A DNA stretch of 13,079 nt, taken from contig JBLMYD010000140.1 in assembly GCA_050258095.1 (NCBI GenBank), forward strand, positions 1-13,079, read 5' to 3'. Origin of the DNA: VRUE01 sp050258095 (GTDB lineage Bacteria; Actinomycetota; Thermoleophilia; Solirubrobacterales; 70-9). The notes under the pieces were generated by a model. That model was not told the DNA's origin. It worked only from the letters and a program-made list of their open reading frames with translations, and did not search any database. The position numbers and the translations under genes were made by a program. The first letter of the stretch is position 1. Each line of letters opens with the position of its first letter. Positions 1 through 7,117 of this stretch are shown here, one piece after another.

Positions 1-49
1 GCCGACGGGCCGAAAACCGTCGCTATGCGACGGTTTTCGGCCCGTCGGC
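1..49. repeat. Perfect hairpin, 23-bp arms with TAT loop
   Basis: Bases 1-23 are the exact reverse complement of 27-49, leaving a 3-base loop. The arm begins GCCGACGGGCCGAAAACC. The window starts at the arm, so the structure may extend further left. There is no T tract after it, so it is not a classical intrinsic terminator. It ends 10 bases before the helicase start, and a G6 run (50-55) follows directly that may act as the ribosome binding site. It could terminate an upstream gene, be a REP-like element, or be an RNA structure in the helicase leader. Confidence 0.85.
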
Positions 50-59
50 GGGGGGTCGC

Positions 60-2336
60 GTGATGGCGAAGAGCCTGCTGGCGGAGCCCTGGTCGATCGC
101 CCTCGACCCGGCGCGGCGCGACGGGCGGATCGTCGCCGAGTCGAGCGAGGAGGAGCGCGAGGCGAAGCTGGTGCCGCTGCCGCGCTCGCTCGACCCCGGC
201 CTCGTCGAGCGCCTGCGGGCCAACGGCGTCGAGCGCCTCTACTCGCACCAGCTGGCGGCGTTGGAGGCTGCGGCTTCGTCCAACCTGGTGATCACCAGCG
301 GCACCGCCTCGGGCAAGAGCCTCGCCTTCAACCTGCCGGTGCTCGACGGAATCGCCCGCGACGGCAAGCGCCGCGCCCTCTACCTCTACCCGACCAAGGC
401 GCTCGCCCAGGACCAGGCGCGGGGGCTCGCCGCCCTGCGCCCGCCGGGCCTGCGCGAGGCGATCTACGACGGCGACACGCCGCGCGAGGAGCGCCCGGCG
501 ATCCGCCGCCGCAGCAACCTCGTCCTCACCAACCCCGACATGCTGCACGTCGGCGTCCTCCCCAACCACAAGAGCTGGGGCGACTTCATCGCCAACCTCG
601 GCTGGGTCGTCGTCGACGAGGCGCACACCTACCGTGGCGTCTTCGGCTCGCACGTCGCCAACGTGCTGCGGCGCCTGCGCCGGATCGCCCGCGCCTACGG
701 CGCCGAGCCGCGCTTCCTGCTCGCCTCGGCGACGATCGCCAACCCGGTCGGGCTGGCCGAGGAGCTGGTCGGCACGCCGTTTGAGCTGATCGACGACGAC
801 GGCGCGCCGCGCACCGGCCGCGAGATCGCGATGTGGAACCCGCCGCTGATCGACAAGGCGACGGGGACGCGACGCTCGCCGCTGGGCGAGGCGGCCGACC
901 TGCTCGCCGAGCTGGTCAGCGGCGGCGTGCGCACGATCTGCTTCCTCAAGAGCCGCCGTGGGATCGAGCTGATCCAGCGCTTCGCCCGCGAATCGCTCGA
1001 GGCGCGCGGCAAGCCCGACCTGGCGGCGCGGATCGCGCCCTACCGCGGCGGCTACACGCCGCAGCAGCGGCGCGAGATCGAGGCGCGGCTCTCAGCGGGC
1101 GATCTGCTCGCCGTCGTCGCCACCGACGCGCTCGAGCTCGGCATCGACATCGGCGAGCTCGACGCGGCGATCTGCGTCACCTTCCCGGGCACGGTGGCGA
1201 GCCTGCGCCAGATGTGGGGGCGGGCGGGACGGCGGCGGCGCGGCCTCGCCGTCTACGTCGCCGGCCAGGACGCGCTCGACCAGTTCTTCTGCCGCCACCC
1301 CGACGAGTTCATCGGGCGGCCGGTCGAGGCGGCGATCCTCGACCACGGCAGCGAGCAGATCGCCTCCCGGCACATGGTCGCCGCCGCCTACGAGATGCCG
1401 CTCGGCGACGAGGACGCCGAGGTCTTCGGCCCGGAGTGGCGCGAGCGGGCCGAGCGGCTGGTCGCTGCCGGGCAGCTGCGCGAGGCGGCCGGCCGGGTGA
1501 TGCCGCGCAGCAGCGAGTTCGTCGCCGCGAAGATCGCCCTGCGCTCGGCCTCGGCCGACTCGGTGGCGGTGATCGAGCGCGACTCGGGCGAGATGCTGGG
1601 CCTGGTCGAGACCGAGCGCGCCTTCACGACGATCCATCCCGGCGCGATCTACCTGCATCTGGGGCGCTCCTACGAGGTCGAGCAGCTCGACGTGGCAGGG
1701 CGGCGGGCGGTCGTCTCCCGCTTCGACGGCGACTGGTACACGCGGCCGAAGAAGGAGACCGAGATCTACATCGAGCGGGTGCGCGAGCAGCGCACGACCG
1801 CCGGCGTCGAGTTGCACTTCGGCGAGGTCTCGGTGACCGAGCAGGTGATCGCTTACCAGCGCGTCTCGATCTCCGAGCAGGAGCCCTTCGACGTCATCGC
1901 CCTCGAGCTGCCCGAGCAGCAGTTCATCACCCAGGCGCTCTGGTACGTGCTGCCGGAGCGGCTGAGCGGGGCGCTGCCGCCCGACGTCCTGCTCGGCGCC
2001 CTGCACGCGACCGAGCACGGGCAGATCGCGGTGCTGCCGCTGATCGCGATGTGCGACCGCTGGGACATCGGCGGGCTCTCGACCAACGTCCACTTCCAGA
2101 CCGGCCGGGCGACGATCTTCGTCTACGACGGGCATCCGGGTGGGGTGGGGATCACGCTGCGCGGCTACGAGCAGTTCGAGCGCCTGCTCGGCGACGCCGA
2201 GCGGCTGATCGCCGAGTGCCCCTGCGAGTCGGGATGCCCCTCCTGCGTGCAGAGCCCCAAGTGCGGCAACCTCAACGAGCCGCTGCACAAGGAGGGCGCG
2301 CTGCAGCTGATGCGGGCGATGAGGGGGGCGGTGTGA
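60..2336 (+). CDS. mrfA: DEAH-box helicase with C-terminal DUF1998 zinc domain, MrfA/YprA-like
   Basis: This is a 758-residue superfamily 2 helicase. Visible motifs are a YSHQ Q-like motif (61-64), Walker A GTASGKS (81-87), DEAH (186-189), SAT (223-225), an ATDALELGIDIG segment and a QMWGRAGR motif VI in the second RecA domain. The last 40 residues carry a Cys cluster (C720, 722, 726, 729, 735; CPSCVQSPKC) typical of DUF1998 proteins. In Bacillus subtilis MrfA (about 750 aa) this architecture gives a 3'-5' helicase used to repair mitomycin lesions, so a cytosolic DNA-repair role is likely by family. The start is GTG at 60 or ATG at 63, both after a G-rich stretch. Its TGA overlaps the next gene's candidate GTG. 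The gene symbol is by similarity; a related actinobacterial helicase subfamily is possible. Confidence 0.9.
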   Translation: MMAKSLLAEPWSIALDPARRDGRIVAESSEEEREAKLVPLPRSLDPGLVERLRANGVERLYSHQLAALEAAASSNLVITSGTASGKSLAFNLPVLDGIARDGKRRALYLYPTKALAQDQARGLAALRPPGLREAIYDGDTPREERPAIRRRSNLVLTNPDMLHVGVLPNHKSWGDFIANLGWVVVDEAHTYRGVFGSHVANVLRRLRRIARAYGAEPRFLLASATIANPVGLAEELVGTPFELIDDDGAPRTGREIAMWNPPLIDKATGTRRSPLGEAADLLAELVSGGVRTICFLKSRRGIELIQRFARESLEARGKPDLAARIAPYRGGYTPQQRREIEARLSAGDLLAVVATDALELGIDIGELDAAICVTFPGTVASLRQMWGRAGRRRRGLAVYVAGQDALDQFFCRHPDEFIGRPVEAAILDHGSEQIASRHMVAAAYEMPLGDEDAEVFGPEWRERAERLVAAGQLREAAGRVMPRSSEFVAAKIALRSASADSVAVIERDSGEMLGLVETERAFTTIHPGAIYLHLGRSYEVEQLDVAGRRAVVSRFDGDWYTRPKKETEIYIERVREQRTTAGVELHFGEVSVTEQVIAYQRVSISEQEPFDVIALELPEQQFITQALWYVLPERLSGALPPDVLLGALHATEHGQIAVLPLIAMCDRWDIGGLSTNVHFQTGRATIFVYDGHPGGVGITLRGYEQFERLLGDAERLIAECPCESGCPSCVQSPKCGNLNEPLHKEGALQLMRAMRGAV

Positions 2337-2887
2337 AGGCCGGGGGTGGGCCTCGCCGTCGCGAACAGCGGGGAGGCTCCGTCGAGGCCCACCCCCGGCC
2401 TTCCGAGTGTGCGCGGCAGGTGGCCGTCATCGGCTCGGCGAAGTGCGGGCTGGATTCCGAGCCCGCGCGCCTCGCCGAGGAGGTTGGTCGGCTGCTGGCT
2501 GAAGCTGGCGTGACGCTTGTCTGTGGGGGGCTGACCGGGGTGATGGAGGCGGCCTGTCGCGGGGCGAGCGAGGCGGGCGGCACGGCTATCGGCATCGTCC
2601 CCGGCAACGCGACGAGCGACGCGAACCCGTACTGCACCCACGTCGTCGCCACCGGCATCGGCCACGCGCGCAACCTCGCGGTCGTCTCCTCCGGCGACGC
2701 CGTGATCGCCGTCGGCGGCGAGTGGGGGACGCTCTCGGAGATCGGCCTCGCCCGCGCCCTCGGCCGTCCCGTCATCGCCCTGCGCAGCTGGACCCTGAGC
2801 GGCCGCGATCAGATGGAGGACGCCCCCGGCGTGCTCCCGGCCGAGTCCCCCCGCGAGGCCGTCGACCTCGCCCTCGGGTCCCTTTAG
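2333..2887 (+). CDS. TIGR00725 family Rossmann-fold (LOG/DprA-related) protein
   Basis: The core begins VAVIGSAKCG and contains CGGLTGVMEAA and VGGEWGTLSEIGLA, the nucleotide-binding signatures of the TIGR00725/LOG-like Rossmann family. Relatives include a molybdenum cofactor carrier protein and cytokinin-type phosphoribohydrolases; the true substrate here is unknown. The glycine motif is VGGEWGT rather than the PGGxGT of genuine LOG enzymes, so I do not call it a LOG. Two starts compete. GTG 2333 overlaps the helicase TGA (GTGA) and has an AGGGGG run 5 bases upstream. GTG 2420 has no visible ribosome site but gives about 155 aa, closer to the family length. With the first start, 20-odd residues are encoded by the palindromic element at 2336-2402. 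It is probably co-transcribed with the helicase. Confidence 0.8.
   Translation: MKAGGGPRRREQRGGSVEAHPRPSECARQVAVIGSAKCGLDSEPARLAEEVGRLLAEAGVTLVCGGLTGVMEAACRGASEAGGTAIGIVPGNATSDANPYCTHVVATGIGHARNLAVVSSGDAVIAVGGEWGTLSEIGLARALGRPVIALRSWTLSGRDQMEDAPGVLPAESPREAVDLALGSL
2336..2402. repeat. 67-bp palindromic element, 20-bp perfect arms
   Basis: Bases 2336-2355 are the exact reverse complement of 2383-2402; the arm begins AAGGCCGGGGGTGGGCC and the loop is 27 bases. The element starts on the last base of the helicase stop and lies in open frame within the longer version of the TIGR00725 gene. Its outer ends (AAGGCCGGGGG / CCCCCGGCC) and an internal GGAGGC-TCCGTC segment recur in the element at 12895-12992, so the two look like members of one repeat family. 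Confidence 0.8.
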
Positions 2888-2895
2888 CCCCAACC

Positions 2896-2945
2896 GACGT
2901 GCCGTCCCTCAGGTGCCTTTTTGGGCCCCTCTGGCACGGCACGTC
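2896..2945. terminator. Hairpin between convergent genes, possible two-way terminator
   Basis: GACGTGCCGT (2896-2905) pairs with ACGGCACGTC (2936-2945) around a 30-base loop that holds a T5 run. It begins 8 bases after the TIGR00725 stop and reaches the stop codon of the minus-strand glycosidase gene. Position between convergent genes fits a shared terminator, but the long loop and lack of a downstream T tract make the call tentative. Confidence 0.45.
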
Positions 2946-3940
2946 AAGGCCAGAGTCGGCGGAGGGCGAGGATCGCGAAGGCGTGGGACCAGGCGAGCGG
3001 TGTGGTCGAGGTCGGGACGCCGGTGCGGGCGTCGACGCGCTCGGGCAGGAGGCCGGATGGCGTCTGGTCCCTTCGCAGCGCTTCCATGAGCTTCAGCGCT
3101 TCATGCCGCTCACCCAGGGTCGCAAGGCTCCACGCGGTCCAGGCAGTGGGAGCTGTCCAGGGATCGACCCCGCCGTCCCAGTCTTGGGACGGGACGACCC
3201 CGTAGCGCCCGCTATTGGCTGCGATCCGCAGCAGCGTGCGATGGGCTTGAGGGAAGAGCGTCGGCAGCCGGAAGGGACGAACTGCCCACGCTGCCGCTGA
3301 GTCGAGTCCCGATCCTGGCTCATCCGCTTTGCGCACGAGAACCGCTCCCGCTCCGAAATCTCTCCGAATCCCCTCTTCCGCAGGCCGGCGAAGCAATCGC
3401 GTTCCCCAGGTAGTCCCCCGATTCACCCTCCTGATAATCCGCCCGATCCCGCCACGGCTGCGGAGCGACATGCACGTCGATCCCCACCGTCCCCGCCGCC
3501 GCATCGACCCACCCCGCCGCATCTCCCTGGGCCGCCCGCCCCTCGACCGGCGTCCCGTCTTCACGGAACCGCGCTGCCGCTCCGAGATCCAGCCCAAGCA
3601 AGAAGCGAACCTCTTTCCGCGCTTCACCCCGGTAGCCCGCCGCAGCAAGCGCCATCGCCGCGGCGCTCGCGTCGCGCGGCCAGACGTATTCCCAGCCGTC
3701 GCGCCGGCCCGCCACGACCGCCCCGGTGCGCGGATTCGTCACCGCCCGCAGGACTAGCAGCGAGCGCCGGTACATCAGCCGGGCCCAGGCCGGCGCGCCG
3801 GGACCGAGCGGCCTCGCCCGCGCCAGCCAGGCCGGATCCCTGCCCAATCGGAACGATTCGTCTCGCGGCCCGCCCGAGACGAGCAGCGCCGCCGCGACGA
3901 TCGCCACGGCCAACACAGGCGCTGCACGACCCCGAGCCAT
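2944..3940 (-). pseudogene. Frameshifted glycoside hydrolase family 15-like gene
   Basis: Two overlapping minus-strand frames together make one GH15-type (alpha/alpha)6-barrel protein of about 330 residues. The N-terminal frame starts at ATG 3940 with a hydrophobic, secretion-like segment (VLAVAIVAAALLV), then GWEYVWPRDASAAAMALAAAGY, a GH15 hallmark, and runs to about 3374. The C-terminal frame continues from about 3370 with DFGAGAVLVRKADEPGSGLDSAAAW, QDWDGGVDPWTAPTAW, LPERVD and TPLAWSHA, ending at 2944. PERVD matches the GH15 position of the catalytic base Glu (usually PEQ); I cannot place the general acid. Removing one G from the G4 run (plus-strand CCCC 3370-3373) joins the frames as GNAIASPACGRG-IRRDFGAG. 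It is either a decayed gene or a sequencing indel. Family members act on alpha-glucans or related glucosides. Confidence 0.75.
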
Positions 3941-4014
3941 TCCCGAATCGAATCAGCCCCGTCGCCCCCCGGTCGCTAGCCTTCCCCTTGCGCGCCCCCA
4001 GCCGCGCAACCCCA

Positions 4015-4087
4015 GGCGAGGTAGCTCAGTTGGTAGAGCACACGACTGAAAATCGTGGTGTCGCCGGTTCGATTCCGGCCCTCGCCA
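4015..4087 (+). tRNA. tRNA-Phe (anticodon GAA)
   Basis: This is a 73-base cloverleaf. The acceptor stem GGCGAGG (4015-4021) pairs with CCTCGCC (4080-4086), with A4087 as discriminator. The D arm holds AGCTCAGTTGGTAGAGC, the anticodon arm ACGACTGAAAATCGT reads GAA, and the T arm holds GGTTCGATTCC. The 3' CCA is not encoded (CTG follows). The SDR gene starts 27 bases downstream. I see no integrase or duplicated 3' end suggesting use as an attachment site. Confidence 0.97.
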
Positions 4088-4114
4088 CTGGAATGTCCTC
4101 ACCCGAACCGCCAT

Positions 4115-4831
4115 ATGAGCGATCTTGAGGGCCGCGTGATCGCGATCGCCGGCGTTGCCGGTGGGCTCGGGCCGGTCGTCGCCGAGCGGCTTGCCGCGGG
4201 CGGGGCGAGCGTCGCCGGGGCCGACGTCTCCGCCGAGCGGGTGGGGGAGGTCGGGGCGGCGCTGGGACTGCCCGACGAGCGCTGGGACGGGCGCGCCGTC
4301 GACCTGCTCGACGAGGAGTCGACGCGAGCCTGGTGCGCGGCGCTCGAGCAGCGCTTCGGCCGCGTCGACGCGCTCCTGCACCTGGTCGGCGGCTGGCGCG
4401 GCGGGCAGCCGCTGCACGAGGAGCCGCTCGAGGACTGGGCCCTGCTGCACGACCTGCTGATCCGCACCGTCCAGCACACGACGCGCGCCTTCCACGACGC
4501 GCTGCTGGCCGGCGGCCACGGCCGCTTCGTCCTCGTCTCGGCCAAGCAGGCGCAGGCCCCGTCCAACTCCAACGCCGCCTACGCCGCCGCCAAGGCCGCC
4601 GCCGAGGCCTGGACGCTGGCGCTCGCCGACGGCTTCGAAGGGACGAGCGCGACGGCCAACATCGTCGTCGTCGACGCGATCCTGACGCCCGCGATGCGCG
4701 CGGAGAGCCCCGGCGAGGACTTCCCGACCTTCACGCCCGCCGAGCACATCGCCGCGGCGATCGCCTTCCTCTGCTCGGACGCCGCCGCGAAGATGAACGG
4801 GCAGCGCCTGCCACTTACGATGAGAGGGTGA
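4115..4831 (+). CDS. Short-chain dehydrogenase/reductase (SDR), classical type
   Basis: This is a 238-residue SDR, the usual length of the classical subfamily. The cofactor loop is AGVAGGLG (12-19, a variant of TGxxxGxG, with A for T). The catalytic residues are S142 (VLVSAKQ), Y156 and K160 (YAAAK). The usual NNAG strand motif is replaced by HLVGG. The likely activity is NAD(P)-dependent oxidation or reduction of an unknown small alcohol or ketone in the cytosol. The start is ATG 4115, giving MSDLEGRVIAI; longer in-frame extension would run into the tRNA. No ribosome binding site is visible before it. The C-terminus is short after MNGQRLPLTMRG, as in many SDRs. Its TGA overlaps the MerR gene's GTG, so the two are probably linked. 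Confidence 0.88.
   Translation: MSDLEGRVIAIAGVAGGLGPVVAERLAAGGASVAGADVSAERVGEVGAALGLPDERWDGRAVDLLDEESTRAWCAALEQRFGRVDALLHLVGGWRGGQPLHEEPLEDWALLHDLLIRTVQHTTRAFHDALLAGGHGRFVLVSAKQAQAPSNSNAAYAAAKAAAEAWTLALADGFEGTSATANIVVVDAILTPAMRAESPGEDFPTFTPAEHIAAAIAFLCSDAAAKMNGQRLPLTMRG
4816..4821 (+). promoter_or_regulatory. Candidate -10 box for a leaderless MerR transcript
   Basis: TACGAT lies in the last codons of the SDR gene and ends 6 bases before GTG 4828. That spacing would place the transcription start on or next to the GTG, the actinobacterial leaderless pattern. No -35 element is evident. Confidence 0.35.
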
Positions 4832-5625
4832 GCAAGCCCGCCGACGGCGAGATGACGATCCGCGAGCTGGCGGAGCGGACCGGGATGACGGTGCGCAACA
4901 TCCGCGCCCACCAGACTCGCGGCCTGCTGCCGCCGCCCGTGGTGCGCGGCCGCACCGGCTACTACAACGACGATCACGTCGCCCGCATCGCGCTGACCCG
5001 CGAGATGCAGGCCGACGGGCTCAACCTCGAGGCGATCCGGCGGGTGCTGGAAAGCGGCGAGGACGCCGCCACCGAGATCTTCGACTTCACCCGCGCCCTG
5101 CGGGCGCCCTTCGAGGACGAGGCGCCGGAGATCGTCGAGGCGGCCGAGCTGGCGAGCGTCTGGGACGACGGCAACGGCGCCCCCGACCCCGAGCTGCTGC
5201 GCCGGGCCGAAAAGCTGGGCATCCTGCGGGCGCTCCCCGACGGGCGCATCGAGGTGATCAGCCCGCGCCTGGAGCGGGCGGCGGTCGCCCTGGCCGAGCT
5301 GGGCGTCGGCCCCGACGGCGCGCTCGCCACGGCGGAAAAGCTGCGCCGCCACGCCGACGGCGTCGCCCGCGCCTTCGTCGACCTCTTCGTCAAGGAGGTC
5401 TGGCAGCCGTTCGACCGGGCCGGCCGCCCCGAGGAGGACTGGCCCAAGGTCCGCGAAGCGCTCGATCGCATGCGGCCGCTGGCCTCCGACGCGCTGCTCG
5501 CGGTCTTCCAGATCGCGATGGCCGAGGCGGTCGAGAAGGCGAGCGACCGCACCCTGCGCCTCGCCGCCCGTCGCAAGCCGGCGGGGTCGAAACGAGCGTC
5601 GAAACGCCGCCGGAAAAGGAGCTGA
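4828..5625 (+). CDS. MerR-family transcriptional regulator
   Basis: This 265-residue protein has an N-terminal winged helix-turn-helix (TIRELAERTGMTVRNIRAHQTRGLLPPP) followed by the wing (RTGYYNDDHVARIALTREMQADGLNLEAIRRVLESG), the standard MerR layout. The remaining roughly 190 residues are mostly helical and I do not recognise an effector domain; there is no metal-binding Cys pair, so it is not a metal-type MerR. The tail is very basic (KRASKRRRKRS). GTG 4828 is chosen because it forms a GTGA overlap with the SDR stop and a TACGAT hexamer lies 6 bases upstream; ATG 4852 is an alternative directly before the HTH. It may control the SDR gene, which is inferred only from adjacency. Confidence 0.88.
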   Translation: MSKPADGEMTIRELAERTGMTVRNIRAHQTRGLLPPPVVRGRTGYYNDDHVARIALTREMQADGLNLEAIRRVLESGEDAATEIFDFTRALRAPFEDEAPEIVEAAELASVWDDGNGAPDPELLRRAEKLGILRALPDGRIEVISPRLERAAVALAELGVGPDGALATAEKLRRHADGVARAFVDLFVKEVWQPFDRAGRPEEDWPKVREALDRMRPLASDALLAVFQIAMAEAVEKASDRTLRLAARRKPAGSKRASKRRRKRS

Positions 5626-5633
5626 GTGGACGC

Positions 5634-5662
5634 TTGACCTTGCAAACCCATACGTATATGGT
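5634..5662 (+). promoter_or_regulatory. Sigma70-type promoter with overlapping palindrome
   Basis: TTGACC (5634-5639), a 17-base spacer and TATGGT (5657-5662) form a plausible promoter for the gene starting at 5735. An inverted repeat CCATA-CGTA-TATGG (5648-5661) overlaps the -10 box, where a repressor would act. It stands out as an AT-rich patch in GC-rich DNA. Confidence 0.5.
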
Positions 5663-5734
5663 CAGCGATAGTTCCTGTACGGAGGCGTTTAAAGCGGCAG
5701 ACCGGAACGGTCGGAGGGGCGAGCAGGCCGAGGC

Positions 5735-6232
5735 ATGGACGAAATCCGGCAGTCCCCGGATGATGGCTTCTCTTCGGCTTTCTCGGGTGCGGTCGCGCGG
5801 CTCCAGGTCACGGTCCTGGAAGCCTGCCGCGAGCAGCGCCTCTGGCCGGCGAAGATCGCTGCCGCCGTCGCGGCGGCGATCGAGTTCGCCGCGCAGGAGC
5901 CCGAGAGCCTCCGCCTGCTCGCCGTCGACGCGCTGATGCACAGGCCCGACGGGGGCCGGCGCTACGTGCGGACGATCGGGCATTTCGCCGAGCTGCTGCG
6001 CGCCGAGGCGCCGATCGACGAGCGACGCCCGAAGACCACCGAGCAGGCGCTGGTCGGCGGCATCGCGACGACGATCGCCGACCGCACGCGGTACGCCACG
6101 CCGGAGGAGCTGCGGGCGACGGTGCCCGAGCTGGTCGAGTTCGTGCTCCTCCCCTACGTCGGCCCCGCCGAGGCCAAGCGGTGGGCCCGCTGGGCGACGC
6201 AGCGCTCGGGCCACGGCTCGCGCGCCCAATAG
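5735..6232 (+). CDS. TetR-like effector domain protein lacking the DNA-binding domain
   Basis: This is a 165-residue helical protein. From residue 11 it lines up with the ligand-binding halves of the full TetR proteins downstream: GFSSAFSGAVARL against VFLAAFDAAVEEA of the 7992 gene, AAAIEFAAQEPESLRLLAVDAL against TAFLAFVAEEPATARMCMIEAM, EQALVGGIATTI against EETLVGGVAWIV, and LVEFVLLPYVG against LSEFVLAPYRA. The roughly 60 residues that hold the HTH in those proteins are absent. An in-frame TAA at 5690 limits any upstream extension to 14 codons, and no other frame upstream encodes an HTH. It cannot bind DNA in the usual way; it may bind a ligand or dimerise with a TetR partner, or be a relic. 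It has its own candidate promoter. The start ATG 5735 has only a weak ribosome site. Confidence 0.75.
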   Translation: MDEIRQSPDDGFSSAFSGAVARLQVTVLEACREQRLWPAKIAAAVAAAIEFAAQEPESLRLLAVDALMHRPDGGRRYVRTIGHFAELLRAEAPIDERRPKTTEQALVGGIATTIADRTRYATPEELRATVPELVEFVLLPYVGPAEAKRWARWATQRSGHGSRAQ

Positions 6233-6318
6233 CGTCGTTATCGTGGAGCATTCGGCGCAACCGCGCCGTGCCCGGCCGCCGCGTGTTCTTGCAACAGCAG
6301 GGGGGAGGAGACGTGAGG

Positions 6319-7113
6319 ATGAAGAGGTCAGCAATCGGGACAGCGGCGCTCTGCGCGACGGCCCTTTTCGCCGGCGCTCTCTTCGCCTCCCTCGGGCTAG
6401 CCGAATCGAGTGTCAAGGAAGGCGTCAAGGTCTCGGTCACGGGCAGGCTCAGGCCCGCCGTCCTGCCGCGTCGCGGCAGGGTTCCGGTCAAGGTCCGCAT
6501 CGGCGGGAAGATCAGCGCCGCCGACCCGGCGAAGCTACGCAAGCTGACGAAGCTGACGATCTCCATCAACCGCAACGGCCGGCTCGACACCCACGGGCTG
6601 CCCCGCTGCCGGCTGCGTCGCATCAAGCCCTCGACGAACCGCGAAGCGCTCGCCGCCTGCCGCTCGGCCCTGGTTGGCGAAGGCCGCTTCTCGGCAGACG
6701 TGAGGTTCCCCGAGCAGTCGCCCTTCCCGTCCAACGGCAAGGTGCTCGCCTTCAACGGCATCCTGCACGGCCGGCCGGCGATCTTCGCCCACATCTACGG
6801 GACGAGGCCCGTGCCCACGTCATATGTGCTGCCGTTCGCAGTGAAGCGACGTCGGCGAGGCACGTTCGGCACGATCCTCGAGGCGTCCTTCCCGCGGGTA
6901 ACCGGCGAATGGGGTTACGTCACCGGCCTGACGATGAGCCTGCACCGTCGCTTCTCCTACCGGGGCAGGACCCACGGCTATCTGAGCGCCGGCTGCCCGG
7001 CGCCAAAGGGCTTCACCAAGGTCCCGTTCCTGCTCGCGCAGACGGACTTCGAATTCGAAGGCGATCTCGAGATCACCAACCCGCTGCGCCAGACCTGCAC
7101 CGTGCGCGACTGA
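6319..7113 (+). CDS. Secreted protein of unknown function
   Basis: This 264-residue protein begins with a clear signal peptide (MKRSAIGTAALCATALFAGALFASLGLA, with likely cleavage near LA-ES), then a basic, beta-rich region (VKVSVTGRLRPAVLPRRGRVPVKVRIGGKI). Cysteines outside the signal occur in LPRCRLRRI, LAACRSALVGEG, SAGCPAPKG and near the C-terminus (RQTCTVRD), which would suit disulfides outside the cell. I recall similar secreted proteins as common in Solirubrobacterales genomes but know no function. The start ATG 6319 is well supported by GGGGGAGGAG ending 8 bases upstream; GTG 6313 is too close to it. It ends 4 bases before the minus-strand TetR gene's stop, so no terminator fits between them. 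Confidence 0.8.
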   Translation: MKRSAIGTAALCATALFAGALFASLGLAESSVKEGVKVSVTGRLRPAVLPRRGRVPVKVRIGGKISAADPAKLRKLTKLTISINRNGRLDTHGLPRCRLRRIKPSTNREALAACRSALVGEGRFSADVRFPEQSPFPSNGKVLAFNGILHGRPAIFAHIYGTRPVPTSYVLPFAVKRRRRGTFGTILEASFPRVTGEWGYVTGLTMSLHRRFSYRGRTHGYLSAGCPAPKGFTKVPFLLAQTDFEFEGDLEITNPLRQTCTVRD

Positions 7114-7117
7114 GGCT

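Noticed and set aside
1092..2288. 398-residue minus-strand open frame opposite the helicase
   Set aside because: Antisense shadow with no recognisable domain and overlapping a strongly supported gene.
833..2332. Long plus-strand open frame inside the helicase gene, in the same frame as the TIGR00725 gene
   Set aside because: Arg/Ala-rich shadow of GC-rich coding DNA; the real helicase frame has all its motifs. Only the part from about 2333 onward is a gene.
2333..2887. Cytokinin-activating LOG enzyme
   Set aside because: The glycine motif is VGGEWGT, not PGGxGT, and the length and other motifs fit TIGR00725 better.
4015..4114. tRNA-Phe as an integration site for a genomic island
   Set aside because: No integrase, no duplicated tRNA 3' end and no compositional break are seen downstream within the window.
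3953..4747. Minus-strand open frame across the tRNA and the SDR gene
   Set aside because: It runs through a clear tRNA and opposes the SDR catalytic motifs; Gly/Arg/Val-rich composition is typical of a shadow frame.
5634..5936. Open frame starting at the 5634 promoter region
   Set aside because: It begins inside the -35 box and lacks any HTH or known motif; the TetR-like frame from 5735 is the real one.
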